The notes beneath the pieces were generated by a model, which saw nothing but the letters and a program-made list of their open reading frames with translations, was not told where the DNA came from and did no database searches. DNA of 17,459 bases, taken from Nonlabens sp. (GTDB lineage: Bacteria > Bacteroidota > Bacteroidia > Flavobacteriales > Flavobacteriaceae). This document shows, in pieces, positions 1 to 7,965 of this stretch (position 1 is the first letter of the stretch; every line of letters starts with the position of its first letter). The stretch lies in the NCBI GenBank assembly GCA_030731685.1, contig JANQTO010000224.1:1-17459 (forward strand), given 5' to 3'. A program made the position numbers and the translations under genes.

Positions 1-463
1 GTCCTTCACCTATGGTTTCAACAATTTGACTTGTGGACGCTATGACTATAAACGTGTCGGGCAGTTGCGCTGGCTTTATTTCTTTAATTTGGTTTGAAGA
101 GAATAAAATAGCACCGTGGTCAGATATTAGATACTCACAGGTAGTGAGAAATAAACTGCTTTCCTCGTGGTTAGCATTAAAATCTAAATTAAAATTACTA
201 AAACGCTCGACGAGTTGCTTGTCATAGCAAAATGCTGGCTGTTCAAAGAAGTCATGTTCAACCATTATATCTTCAAAATGTGCCTGTATTTCTTCTTCAT
301 TCAGGCTGTAGAGCAACCTGCCGCCCTGTTTTGTGAAATGATGTATAAATTGCTCATCTAAGGGCAACTTATCATCAGGCATGAATTTAGAGCGCTCATC
401 GCCCGCACGATCTTCATTTTCAGAAGCTTTGTTCTTTCCAAAAAGTTTGTCGAAAATGCTCAT
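1..463 (-). CDS. LUD-domain protein (LutC/YkgG-like), 3' end missing
   Basis: The reading frame runs from an ATG at 463 off the left edge of the window, giving 154 residues without a stop. It starts MSIFDKLFGKNK. The visible C-terminal part contains GAILFSSNQIKE and LPDTFIVIASTSQIVETIGEG, which I recognise as the core of the LUD fold, found in LutB/LutC lactate-utilisation proteins and in uncharacterised single-domain relatives. In flavobacteria a protein of this type usually follows ftsH and precedes a phosphatidate cytidylyltransferase gene, so the position fits. It lies 63 bases after the ftsH stop on the same strand, and I see no clear terminator between them, so it is probably co-transcribed with rsfS and ftsH. 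The substrate is unknown, and a role in lactate oxidation should not be assumed because no LutA/LutB partner is visible. The family call is fairly secure; the function is not. Confidence 0.8.
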   Translation of the reverse strand, partial: MSIFDKLFGKNKASENEDRAGDERSKFMPDDKLPLDEQFIHHFTKQGGRLLYSLNEEEIQAHFEDIMVEHDFFEQPAFCYDKQLVERFSNFNLDFNANHEESSLFLTTCEYLISDHGAILFSSNQIKEIKPAQLPDTFIVIASTSQIVETIGEG

Positions 464-526
464 CGGCGAGTACTAAGGGTGTTTAGGGTTGCTGGTAAAT
501 ATAATCACTTATTAGATTGTGACCAA

Positions 527-2539
527 CTATTCCTCGGGCGCCAAATTTTTAGTTTCTTCTACAGGAAAAGTACTGCTCGTTTTTAACGCTACCGCTTCCT
601 CTTTAATGAACGGTCGCTCTCCAAAAATTTGCTCCAAGTCATCCTTGAAAATCACTTCTTTTTCAAGTAATATTTCTGCAAGTTGTGTGAGCTTGTCTTT
701 ATTTTCAGTAAGAATTGAGATTGCTCGTTGATACTGCTCTTCGATGACCTTAGAAATTTCCTGGTCTATAACAATAGCAGTTTGTTCGCTATAAGGTTTG
801 CCAAAACTATATTCTTGCTGGCCGCTAGAGTCATAGTATGTTACATTTCCTACCTTATCGTTAAGTCCGTAGATAGTAACCATAGCTCTGGCTTGTTTAG
901 TTACTTTTTCTAAGTCGCTTAGTGCTCCGGTGGAAATATTATTAAACATCACTTTTTCAGCAGCGCGTCCACCCATAGTTGCGCACATTTCATCCAGCAT
1001 TTGTTCTGGACGCACTATTTGTCTTTCTTCAGGCAGGTACCATGCTGCACCTAGCGACATGCCACGAGGTACTATAGTTACTTTAACAAGTGGTGCTGCA
1101 TGTTCGGTCATCCAGCTAACCGTCGCGTGACCAGCTTCGTGATATGCAATCGTTCTTTTCTCAGAAGGAGTGATAAGCTTATTTTTCTTTTCTAATCCAC
1201 CAACGATTCTATCTACGGCGTCTAAGAAATCTTGACGTCCTACAGCCTTTTTACCTTTACGAGCTGCTATTAATGCTGCCTCGTTACACATGTTTGCAAT
1301 ATCAGCACCTGAAAAGCCTGGTGTTTGTCTTGCAAGGAACGCTGTGTCAAGTTCATCTTCAACCTTTTTAATAGGACGTAGGTGAACTTCAAATATTTGT
1401 TCACGCTCGCGCACGTCCGGCAAGTCTACATAAATTTGTCGGTCGAAACGGCCTGCACGCATAAGCGCTTTGTCAAGAATGTCTGCTCGGTTTGTTGCTG
1501 CAAGAACGATAACGTTTGTGTTCGTGCCGAAACCATCCATCTCTGTAAGGAGCTGATTCAGGGTATTTTCACGCTCATCATTTGAGCCAGACATGTTGGA
1601 TTTTCCACGTGCGCGTCCTATAGCATCTATCTCATCAATAAAGATAATGGAAGGAGATTTTTCTTTTGCCTGCTTAAATAAGTCACGTACACGACTCGCG
1701 CCTACACCTACAAACATTTCAACAAAGTCTGAACCACTAAGGGAGAAGAAAGGAACTTTAGCCTCGCCAGCTACTGCTTTTGCAAGTAAGGTTTTACCAG
1801 TTCCTGGTGAGCCTACAAGTAGTGCGCCTTTAGGAATTTTACCACCTAGGTCTGTATATTTTTCTGGATTTTTAAGGAAGTCTACAATTTCTTGAATTTC
1901 TTCTTTTGCACCTTCTAGTCCTGCGACATCTTTAAAGGTAGTTTTAACATCTGTTTTTTGGTCAAAGAGTTTAGCTTTTGATTTTCCTATGTTGAAAATC
2001 TGGCCACCGCCACCACCACCTCCGCCGCTCATGCGACGCATTAGGTATATCCATATACCTATAAGAAGTACAAATGGCAACAGGGTCCCTAAGTAAGAGG
2101 TCCAGTCTTCTTTCTCTGCGTTAAATACAGGCTCTGCATCTAATTTGTTGTCGTTTATAGTCTGAAGTAGTTTTTCTTCAAAAAGTTTAGCGTCACCAAA
2201 TTCATACGTAAATTCGGGTAGTTCCTTGTTTGCAATCGCACCTTCTTTAATGGACTTTTTATATTTTTCCATTTTAAGTGCTTCGTCTTTTAAGTAGATT
2301 TTAGCGATTTTACGATTGCTTACTACTTCTACTTCACGCACATCACCAGATTCTAATATTCTATTAAAATCAGTGGTATTGAGCTCGCTTGGTGACGATA
2401 TGTTATTTGAAAAGAAGCTGAATGCTATAAATACAAGCACCAGTGGTACAATAATCCACCATACATTGAATGCTGGTTTCATGCCACCTGGTAGGTTGGG
2501 TTTGTTAGGCTTAGGTGCGTTTTTGTTATCTTCGGACAT
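527..2539 (-). CDS. ftsH: ATP-dependent zinc metalloprotease FtsH
   Basis: This is the membrane-anchored AAA+ protease that extracts and degrades unstable or damaged membrane and cytosolic proteins as a hexamer. The 670 residues show a first transmembrane segment at about 26-44, an extracytoplasmic domain at about 45-150, and a second transmembrane segment at about 152-167. A run of eight glycines follows at 172-179. The AAA module has Walker A GSPGTGKT (243-250), a pore loop MFVGVG (275-280), Walker B IIFIDE (298-303) and the second region of homology around RAGRFDRQ (361-368). The peptidase domain has the zinc motif HEAGH (467-471), with D542 in the [10 protein letters not shown] region as the likely third ligand. 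Length and order are normal for Bacteroidota FtsH. The gene begins 18 bases after the rsfS stop, so it is probably co-transcribed with rsfS and followed by the LUD gene. Confidence 0.98.
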   Translation of the reverse strand: MSEDNKNAPKPNKPNLPGGMKPAFNVWWIIVPLVLVFIAFSFFSNNISSPSELNTTDFNRILESGDVREVEVVSNRKIAKIYLKDEALKMEKYKKSIKEGAIANKELPEFTYEFGDAKLFEEKLLQTINDNKLDAEPVFNAEKEDWTSYLGTLLPFVLLIGIWIYLMRRMSGGGGGGGGQIFNIGKSKAKLFDQKTDVKTTFKDVAGLEGAKEEIQEIVDFLKNPEKYTDLGGKIPKGALLVGSPGTGKTLLAKAVAGEAKVPFFSLSGSDFVEMFVGVGASRVRDLFKQAKEKSPSIIFIDEIDAIGRARGKSNMSGSNDERENTLNQLLTEMDGFGTNTNVIVLAATNRADILDKALMRAGRFDRQIYVDLPDVREREQIFEVHLRPIKKVEDELDTAFLARQTPGFSGADIANMCNEAALIAARKGKKAVGRQDFLDAVDRIVGGLEKKNKLITPSEKRTIAYHEAGHATVSWMTEHAAPLVKVTIVPRGMSLGAAWYLPEERQIVRPEQMLDEMCATMGGRAAEKVMFNNISTGALSDLEKVTKQARAMVTIYGLNDKVGNVTYYDSSGQQEYSFGKPYSEQTAIVIDQEISKVIEEQYQRAISILTENKDKLTQLAEILLEKEVIFKDDLEQIFGERPFIKEEAVALKTSSTFPVEETKNLAPEE

Positions 2540-2557
2540 GTAAGTTTTGTTCTAAGT

Positions 2558-2929
2558 TTAATAAGTGGATTCTATGACGGTAGTTTTTGCATCGCCCCAC
2601 AATCCTTCAAGGTCATAATACTCGCGTACGTGTTTTTGAAAAACATGTACTACGACATCTACGTAGTCGAGTAAAACCCATTCTGCTTGCTCGCTACCTT
2701 CCACATGCCACGCATTTTCTTTGAGTGACTTGCTCACGCCGCGTTGAATGGAGTTTACGATAGCTTTTACTTGTGTATTTGAGGTACCATTACATATGAT
2801 AAAATAACTTGTAACAGTGTTTTCAATAGCTCTTAGGTCTAAAATGGTAATGTCATTCCCTTTAACATCTTCTATTCCGGCAATTATTTGAGACACGAGT
2901 GTATCTGGAGAAACTTGATTTTTAATCAT
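2558..2929 (-). CDS. rsfS: Ribosomal silencing factor RsfS (Iojap/RsfA family)
   Basis: RsfS binds ribosomal protein uL14 on the large subunit and blocks joining with the small subunit, lowering translation in starvation and assisting late 50S assembly. The 123-residue protein has the family landmarks: DITILDLR, a following TSYFIICNG segment, and the C-terminal WHVEGSEQAEWVLLDYVDVV region followed by REYYDLEGLWGDA. The ATG at 2927-2929 gives a normal family length; a nearby ATG (2931-2933) is out of frame. It heads the rsfS-ftsH-LUD run and is divergent from birA across 85 bases, which carry a possible promoter (2949-2956). Confidence 0.95.
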   Translation of the reverse strand: MIKNQVSPDTLVSQIIAGIEDVKGNDITILDLRAIENTVTSYFIICNGTSNTQVKAIVNSIQRGVSKSLKENAWHVEGSEQAEWVLLDYVDVVVHVFQKHVREYYDLEGLWGDAKTTVIESTY

Positions 2930-2948
2930 TCATTGTAGTTTACGTTTA

Positions 2949-2956
2949 CAAATTTA
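2949..2956 (-). promoter_or_regulatory. Possible -7 promoter box for rsfS-ftsH
   Basis: The minus strand reads TAAATTTG, an exact match to the Bacteroidota -7 consensus TAnnTTTG, and ends 19 bases before the rsfS ATG. That spacing would give a short leader. I see no convincing TTTG -33 element at the usual distance, so this rests on the box and its position only. Confidence 0.4.
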
Positions 2957-3014
2957 TCGCTTTTTAATGGTAGACTGTTAAAATTTGTCTTAAACTCGCC
3001 GATAAATATGCAAG

Positions 3015-3722
3015 TTGAACCTAGTCAAATTACATGCCAGTGCCTCTACAAATGAGGATTTAAGGGTACGCTTTCGCGAAAGCGAACTCCCCAACCTAAC
3101 CACAATATTCACACACACGCAAACGCAAGGTAAGGGGCAACGAGGTACTCGATGGGAAAGTGAACCTTATAAGAATCTAACATTCAGTATATTAATTTCC
3201 GATTTACGTAATTTTGACAACCTTTTTTCACTCAATAAATTAGTGAGTGTAGCGCTGGTAACTTGGTTACAGGAACAGTTGCGCGTCACGGCCAAAATCA
3301 AATGGCCTAACGACATACTGTCAGTTAACCACAAACTTGCTGGCGTGCTGGTTGAAACTATTTTCAAGGGCTCTCAAAAAGATCATGCGATTATAGGAAT
3401 AGGCCTTAACGTTAATCAAACCGATTTTATTCATGCGCCCAGAGCTATCTCATTGAAACAAATCACGGGAAATGTTCAGGATTTAGACAAATTGCTGTTG
3501 TCTTTCTTAAATCATTTTGAGCAGTGGTACCAAAACCCTACGGCATTAGATGCGATGTATATGAAGCATTTTTACAAACTAGATAAACTAGTTTCCTATA
3601 CCATTAATGGACATAAAGTCCAAGCCACGGTGCGCGGCGTTGACGACGACGGCAAGCTATTGCTGGAATGTGATGGTGTGCTGAGTTCCTACGAACTCAA
3701 AGAAGTGTCATGGAATTACTAA
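3015..3722 (+). CDS. birA: Biotin--[acetyl-CoA-carboxylase] ligase, monofunctional
   Basis: The enzyme activates biotin with ATP and transfers it to the target lysine of biotin carboxyl carrier proteins. The 235 residues hold the catalytic domain without the N-terminal helix-turn-helix of E. coli BirA, so it should be a ligase and not a repressor. Visible motifs are STN (11-13), the biotinyl-AMP loop GKGQRG (39-44; GRGRRG in E. coli), KWPND (96-100), the catalytic lysine in KLAGVLVE (K107) and GIGLNVN (128-134). A small C-terminal beta domain follows. The best start is TTG at 3015, because the ATG at 3008 is in another frame and the frame is closed by TAA at 3003. A 16-bp palindrome at 3069-3084 encodes residues 19-23 (RFRES), between the STN motif and the next conserved strand. 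Its TAA overlaps the stop of the convergent SRPBCC gene. Confidence 0.92.
   Translation: MNLVKLHASASTNEDLRVRFRESELPNLTTIFTHTQTQGKGQRGTRWESEPYKNLTFSILISDLRNFDNLFSLNKLVSVALVTWLQEQLRVTAKIKWPNDILSVNHKLAGVLVETIFKGSQKDHAIIGIGLNVNQTDFIHAPRAISLKQITGNVQDLDKLLLSFLNHFEQWYQNPTALDAMYMKHFYKLDKLVSYTINGHKVQATVRGVDDDGKLLLECDGVLSSYELKEVSWNY
3069..3084. repeat. Iterated 16-bp palindrome, copy 1 (inside birA)
   Basis: CGCTTTCGCGAAAGCG is a perfect palindrome and the first of three identical copies in this window (others at 6528-6543 and 12976-12991). In birA the codons are CGC TTT CGC GAA AGC, giving RFRES at residues 19-23. It is followed by AA on the plus strand. Confidence 0.95.
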
Positions 3723-4105
3723 AGTTTTTCCAGTCCTGTCGCAAGTTGCTCTAAGAACTTATTGATAGGGCCTTTAATCATCATGGCCATCATGGCATTA
3801 AAATCACCGTTAAAATGAAGTTGTGCAAGCGTTCCATTTTCTTGCTGTACCATGTCACACGTGAGTGTAAAGGCAAGTTTATCGCTGGTAGAACCTAAGA
3901 CTACCTTACTGTGCGGTATGCTTTCCTGAAGACCTAGACGTATCTCTGGCATGCCTTTAAGTCCGAAAAGGAACTTATCGGTACCCTGAACTTCAAATTT
4001 TGTATCCTCTGGCATGAGTTGTTTAAAATTCTCTACTTGTGTAAGAAATGTGTAAAGTTCTTCTTGGGATTTTGAGGTGGTTACCTGGCGACTTTCTAAG
4101 TTCAT
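3719..4105 (-). CDS. SRPBCC (START-like) family protein
   Basis: This 128-residue protein has the size and pattern of a single SRPBCC/START-like fold. An N-terminal strand (residues about 3-10) is followed by two short helices (EELYTFLTQVENFKQLMP), then a run of strands including FEVQGTD, PEIRLGLQESIP and TLTCDMVQ, and a long C-terminal helix from about 108. Such proteins bind hydrophobic ligands in a deep cavity, but nothing here identifies the ligand, and there is no signal peptide. It starts 9 bases after the pyrE stop and should be co-transcribed with it. The pairing is one I recognise in flavobacteria, which suggests but does not prove a functional link. Its TAG overlaps the birA TAA tail to tail by 3 bases. 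Confidence 0.72.
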   Translation of the reverse strand: MNLESRQVTTSKSQEELYTFLTQVENFKQLMPEDTKFEVQGTDKFLFGLKGMPEIRLGLQESIPHSKVVLGSTSDKLAFTLTCDMVQQENGTLAQLHFNGDFNAMMAMMIKGPINKFLEQLATGLEKL

Positions 4106-4114
4106 AATATTTTT

Positions 4115-4759
4115 TTAAGATGCACTCCACGTGCTAGGGTTTTCTCTCCAGCTTTTGAGTAATGCAATTTCGGTTTCATTTAAATAACCTGTACTTTGTG
4201 CTTGTAATATAAGATGTTCATAGTCGCTAAGCGTTGTGAGCTCTATGTTTTGATTTTTGAAGTTTTCAGTTGCTTCATCAAAACCGTATGAAAATAATGC
4301 AAGCATTCCCTTAACGTCTGCGCCAGCTTCTTTGAGCGCTGCAACAGCATTCAGGCTACTGTTGCCAGTGCTTATAAGGTCTTCAACAACAACTACTTTT
4401 TGACCTTTTTCGAGATGTCCTTCTACTTGATTTTTACGGCCGTGCTTTTTAGCTTCGGGACGCACGTAAACAAATGGAAGTTTCATGTAGTCAGCAACAA
4501 GCATTCCTATTCCTATGGCGCCTGTTGCTACACCAGCGATTACGTCAGGCTTGCCGTAAAGGTCCTCAATACGGTCTGCAATGTTCTCGCGCAGGTAGTT
4601 TCTTATAGTGTGGTAGGATAGGGTTACTCTATTGTCACAGTATATAGGAGAACTCCAGCCGCTTGCCCATGTGAAAGGGTCTTGTGGTTGCAATTTAATT
4701 GCTTTAATTTGCAACAATAATTCTGCTGTTTTAATTGCCGTATCTCTATCTCTAACCAT
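4115..4759 (-). CDS. pyrE: Orotate phosphoribosyltransferase
   Basis: PyrE condenses orotate with PRPP to give orotidine 5'-monophosphate in de novo pyrimidine synthesis. Starting at the ATG at 4757-4759, the protein is 214 residues. It has PFTWASGWSSPIYCDNR (28-44), the flexible catalytic loop with K104, K105 and H106, and the PRPP-binding signature VVVVEDLISTGNSS (122-135) with the acidic pair E126-D127. The frame stays open upstream to 4816, but those 19 residues (MSEVTIMAISL onward) are not family-like and overlap the start of the Nudix gene, so I chose the internal ATG. The SRPBCC gene follows in the same unit. Only 7 bases separate its start from the divergent Nudix start, so its promoter must lie within the Nudix coding region. 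Confidence 0.95.
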   Translation of the reverse strand: MVRDRDTAIKTAELLLQIKAIKLQPQDPFTWASGWSSPIYCDNRVTLSYHTIRNYLRENIADRIEDLYGKPDVIAGVATGAIGIGMLVADYMKLPFVYVRPEAKKHGRKNQVEGHLEKGQKVVVVEDLISTGNSSLNAVAALKEAGADVKGMLALFSYGFDEATENFKNQNIELTTLSDYEHLILQAQSTGYLNETEIALLKSWRENPSTWSAS

Positions 4760-4766
4760 GCCGCAA

Positions 4767-5366
4767 ATGTATAAAGTTTTTGTCAAAGAAATTGCCATAA
4801 TTGTCACCTCTGACAAAGATGCCTTTCCAGACTATGAAGTGTTCAGTTTAAAAAAGGTAGACCTTCAAAAAATTATCAGAAAAATAAGAAAGGGCAAACT
4901 AGAGCGAGTCCTATTGTATAACAAGTCTCCTAAGAAACTTCTTAAATTATTACATGAGAAATTGCCGCTGGTAATAGCTGCAGGTGGCCTTGTCATTAAC
5001 GATAAACAAGAATACCTTTTTATACACCGCAATGGTAAATGGGACTTGCCTAAGGGAAAAATGGATAAAGGTGAAACGGTAGAACAGGCTGCCGTAAGGG
5101 AAACGATAGAAGAAACTGGTGTCCAGGATTTAGATGTGACTCGGTATCTAGGTGCGACCTATCATATTTTTGATTGGAAAGAAAATAGCAAGCTTAAACT
5201 TACACACTGGTACATTATGAGCACAACCTATGGCGGGTTGCTCATGCCTCAAAATAACGAAGGTATAGATGAGGCAGTCTGGTTGTCTAAAGAAGATGCC
5301 GTAGATGCCTTAAAGGTTTCTTATGAAAATATCAAATACCTTTTTCCTTCAGACATGCTGGTTTAA
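4767..5366 (+). CDS. Nudix hydrolase
   Basis: Nudix enzymes hydrolyse nucleoside diphosphates linked to another moiety; the substrate cannot be read from this sequence. The 199 residues comprise an N-terminal region of about 65 residues (MYKVFVKEIAIIVTSDKD) and a Nudix domain. The complete Nudix box GX5EX7REUXEEXGU is at 97-119 (G97, E103, R111, E112, E115, E116, G118), preceded by GKWDLPKG. The start at 4767 (MYKVFV) fits the family; an in-frame ATG at 4758 would add MPQ and overlap the pyrE start codon. An open frame extends further upstream to 4632, but it lies antisense in pyrE and is not family-like. The gene ends in front of a run of ten adenines and faces the lipoprotein gene at 5388. 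Confidence 0.9.
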   Translation: MYKVFVKEIAIIVTSDKDAFPDYEVFSLKKVDLQKIIRKIRKGKLERVLLYNKSPKKLLKLLHEKLPLVIAAGGLVINDKQEYLFIHRNGKWDLPKGKMDKGETVEQAAVRETIEETGVQDLDVTRYLGATYHIFDWKENSKLKLTHWYIMSTTYGGLLMPQNNEGIDEAVWLSKEDAVDALKVSYENIKYLFPSDMLV

Positions 5367-5377
5367 ACCTACTCCAC

Positions 5378-5408
5378 AAAAAAAAAATTATTTGACTTTT
5401 GAGAAGTC
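5378..5408 (-). terminator. Weak possible terminator after the lipoprotein gene
   Basis: On the minus strand a 5-bp stem (GACTT with AAGTC, 5-base loop, 5394-5408) formed by the last codons of the lipoprotein gene is followed within six bases by ten thymines (5378-5387). The stem is short and overlaps the stop region, so this is only a weak candidate. The A10/T10 run is the longest homopolymer I noticed in the window. Confidence 0.25.
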
Positions 5409-6209
5409 CAGATATGCGTTGAGCTCTACAGCCGCAATATCGAGTACAATCGTATTATTTATGTACGATAGTCGGTTGGGAAGTTCTATTTGTTTTGCAA
5501 CTTGTAGATAGATACTGCCGTCTACACTTTTGCGTAGTCCTGGAACAAGTTCTTTAAAACTACCAGACTCAAAAGTGTACACCTTATCTTTTATAAAATC
5601 TTGAAAGTATTCTTGGTCACCTGGCTTAACAAATAATGCTAATGATGCAACTTCAGACTGTAGGTTTATGTCATAAATAGTCTCCACGTCTTGTTGCTTT
5701 CCTGGCCTTATGAGTTCTTGAAGGTATATGGGCGTCACACCATTTTTTCTATAACTACGCAGTAAACTACTGGTCACATTATGCTGAACATATTCTAATT
5801 CAAAACTTACAAAATCTTCATTTTCTGAAACGTGTTTTACTGTAATGCGCTGCATACCATTATCAGGATTTTTACATAACGCTTGACTTCTTTGGTTTAC
5901 GTAAATTTTGTAAACGTCTTCAATAGGTGTGCCTTGTGCGTACGTCACATTCTTAAAGTCGTAAACAAGTAGGCTGAAAATATCGTTGTTCAGTCTGGAC
6001 ACTGCTTCTTTAGAACCTTGAAAAAGCGGTAACTGAAATGTAAACCGTTGCGAGTCACAAACAACATCTTCGGCAAACGTTCCATCTGTAACGGCTCCTT
6101 CGACCGTTATTTTTTCAAGTTCTGGTGTAATTGTTTCAGTTTGTTTTTCGTTTTTGCAGCTTGAGTTAAAAAACACAATTACAATGAGAAGTAAAAACTT
6201 AATTTTCAT
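5388..6209 (-). CDS. Uncharacterised lipoprotein, possibly DUF3298-like
   Basis: I do not recognise this 273-residue protein with confidence. It begins with a signal peptide (MKIKFLLLIVIVFF) and a relaxed lipobox ending in NSSC, so C18 is the likely lipidated residue. No clear acidic surface-export signal follows (CKNEKQ), so it may stay on the periplasmic face. The mature part is strand-rich, with no transmembrane segment or catalytic motif. Two further cysteines, C51 and C112, could pair. The pattern FTFQLPLFQGSKEAVSRLNN followed later by LQELIRPGKQ vaguely resembles DUF4163/DUF3298 proteins of the periplasm, but I rate that as weak. It overlaps the end of the M14 peptidase gene by 11 bases and is last in the ddl-coaD-M14 run, so it is probably translated with the peptidase. 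Confidence 0.75.
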   Translation of the reverse strand: MKIKFLLLIVIVFFNSSCKNEKQTETITPELEKITVEGAVTDGTFAEDVVCDSQRFTFQLPLFQGSKEAVSRLNNDIFSLLVYDFKNVTYAQGTPIEDVYKIYVNQRSQALCKNPDNGMQRITVKHVSENEDFVSFELEYVQHNVTSSLLRSYRKNGVTPIYLQELIRPGKQQDVETIYDINLQSEVASLALFVKPGDQEYFQDFIKDKVYTFESGSFKELVPGLRKSVDGSIYLQVAKQIELPNRLSYINNTIVLDIAAVELNAYLDFSKVK

Positions 6210-7965
6210 AGTAAATTTTATAAATAGGGTAGGTTAAATGTGCTTTTTCGTAATTTTTTGAACGCTTGTGAATCCATTCTAGTTGAGCGTAGTTATCGCT
6301 TTTGAATTCTTTGTTACTCGATTTTTTAGCTTCAAATTCTTTTTTAATTGCTGGGTTTTCCGCAAGTAGTTTGGCCGCTGTAGCTTCAAATACGTAGCTT
6401 GAAAATCCTTCTTTTTGTTGAAGAATAGTATCAAAAAAGTTCCATCTAAAAAAGGAATCGGTCGCGGCAGGTTCTAGGGTCTCTAGAATATACCTGATAC
6501 CTGGTTGTGCAGTAGGTACGAGTATATCGCTTTCGCGAAAGCGAACTTCTCCAACAGTTTCTTCTAAAACAACACTGTTATGTATATAATGTCCTTCGTA
6601 AGGATTTGTCACGGTTCCATAGTCAGCAATGCGGTAAGTTCCTACTTTATATGTGGTATCTTCAGTGAGTGGCTGCATTTTTATGCGGTTTGCTCTCAAC
6701 AGGTCTATAACGTGCCACTGGCCGCTTGGTATCACGTAATATTCTGGAATGGTGATGCTGTCTCCAGGTATGTATTGATTATAAAACGGAACCGCCTTAG
6801 TAAATGGTTTGCTGCGGTCATAGGTGAGTAATGTGTTGCCTGTGAGTGCACTTTTGTCATTTTTAGGCTCATAGCCCATAAATTGTAGCGTGTCCGCTTT
6901 GGTTTCATCTAGCGTGTATGAAAGCGCATATTTTCTGGATTTTTCAAAATGAGCAAAAGATTCAATGCGTGCCTTTTTAATCGCTTCCATATTTTTAGTT
7001 CCCAGAGCAATCATCTCTTCCATGATTGCTTTAGTACCTGCGACGCGGTCTTTATAGGGTTTGAGCATGTGGGTTTCGACCACAAGGCCTAAAGTATTCC
7101 ATAAAGTTGTGTAACCAGACGAGTATCTAGGTGAGTCCATAAACTGGCTAAATCCACTTTCTGGTGGGCCGTTCCAAACATTTACATACGGTGTAATAGG
7201 TAAGGAGCGTTTTAAAAGGGCTTTTTCTAGGTCTGGTTGTAGGTTGTTTTGCAGGTAGGTTCCTGTTGCGCTACCCAGTTTGTTATGTTGTGTAAAAAGA
7301 TGGGTGAGCGTGTACTGGTAGTCTGCACCGTTACTCACGTGGTTGTCTATAAAAATATCTGGATTTATTTTGTGATACACTTCGTAGAACGCTCGTGCGT
7401 TGCGGGAATCGGCTTTTATAAAGTCTCTGTTTAAGTCATAATTTCGTGCATTTCCTCTAAACCCGTAGGACTCTGGCCCATTTTGGTTCGTGCGACTATC
7501 GCTATTGCGGTTTAGCGAACCACCTACGTTATAGATTGCGATGGTGGAGAATATAAGATTGTCTGGTGTTTTCACTGCTCCGGTTGCGAGGTCTCTCATG
7601 AGCATCATGCTCGCGTCTATACCATCGCTTTCACCTGCATGGATACCATTATTGACAAGTATTTTAATTGCATTTTCGTTTGCGGTGTTCCAGTCGACGG
7701 TATTTTTTGAGTATGTAATTAAATGTAATGGTTTGCCACTATCTGTAAGTCCTATTTCTTCTATGGTAATGGTCGTAAACTGTTCTGCGAGCATTTTATA
7801 ATAAGCAATGGTCTCATCATAGGTTGCTGTCTGGTTTCCATTGCCTTTTTCAAAAACAGTTTTTAAATCTTTAGGTGGGCTCGTTGATTTGCTTTCGACG
7901 CCGTTTTGCTTACAGCTGGCGAGTAAGAAGATGAGTAAAAAAAGCGTGGTTATTAAATTTTTCAT
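6199..7965 (-). CDS. M14-family zinc carboxypeptidase-like lipoprotein
   Basis: The 588-residue protein starts with a signal peptide and the lipobox LLASC (C18), so it should be an envelope-anchored lipoprotein. The M14 metallopeptidase domain covers about 45-330. The zinc ligands look complete: H109 and E112 in NGIHAGES and H209 in IDNHVSNG. The segment GNARNYDLNRDF (171-182) fits the substrate-binding region, and E297 in VVETHML fits the catalytic glutamate. The C-terminal part (about 350-588) is an accessory region I cannot assign. The family removes C-terminal residues from peptides and, in some branches, acts on murein peptides; the substrate here is unknown. The start overlaps the coaD stop by 4 bases (ATGA type) and the stop overlaps the next lipoprotein gene by 11. 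The palindrome at 6528-6543 encodes RFRES at residues 475-479. Confidence 0.9.
   Translation of the reverse strand: MKNLITTLFLLIFLLASCKQNGVESKSTSPPKDLKTVFEKGNGNQTATYDETIAYYKMLAEQFTTITIEEIGLTDSGKPLHLITYSKNTVDWNTANENAIKILVNNGIHAGESDGIDASMMLMRDLATGAVKTPDNLIFSTIAIYNVGGSLNRNSDSRTNQNGPESYGFRGNARNYDLNRDFIKADSRNARAFYEVYHKINPDIFIDNHVSNGADYQYTLTHLFTQHNKLGSATGTYLQNNLQPDLEKALLKRSLPITPYVNVWNGPPESGFSQFMDSPRYSSGYTTLWNTLGLVVETHMLKPYKDRVAGTKAIMEEMIALGTKNMEAIKKARIESFAHFEKSRKYALSYTLDETKADTLQFMGYEPKNDKSALTGNTLLTYDRSKPFTKAVPFYNQYIPGDSITIPEYYVIPSGQWHVIDLLRANRIKMQPLTEDTTYKVGTYRIADYGTVTNPYEGHYIHNSVVLEETVGEVRFRESDILVPTAQPGIRYILETLEPAATDSFFRWNFFDTILQQKEGFSSYVFEATAAKLLAENPAIKKEFEAKKSSNKEFKSDNYAQLEWIHKRSKNYEKAHLTYPIYKIYYEN
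6528..6543. repeat. Iterated 16-bp palindrome, copy 2 (inside the M14 peptidase gene)
   Basis: This perfect CGCTTTCGCGAAAGCG copy is identical to copies 1 and 3. Read on the minus strand it gives RFRES at residues 475-479 of the M14 protein, in the accessory C-terminal region (GEVRFRESDILVP). On the plus strand it is followed by AA. Confidence 0.95.

Noticed and set aside
474..492. TAAGGGTGTTTAGGGTTG, resembling a telomere-like or short tandem repeat after ftsH.
   Set aside because: There are only two imperfect units with no extension; it is an ordinary short intergenic gap.
4632..4766. Nudix frame open upstream to 4632.
   Set aside because: It runs antisense through pyrE, and the family-like N-terminus (MYKVFV) begins at 4767.
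4764..4771. TACATTTG on the minus strand, a perfect TAnnTTTG box only 4 bases before the pyrE ATG, suggesting a leaderless transcript.
   Set aside because: It coincides with the Nudix codons around ATG 4767 (CAA ATG TAT), and no -33 element lies at a suitable distance (the nearest TTTG is 12 bases away), so it is likely a coincidence.
4760..4816. Longer pyrE reading frame with an upstream ATG at 4816.
   Set aside because: The extra 19 residues do not resemble the PyrE family and lie antisense inside the Nudix coding region.
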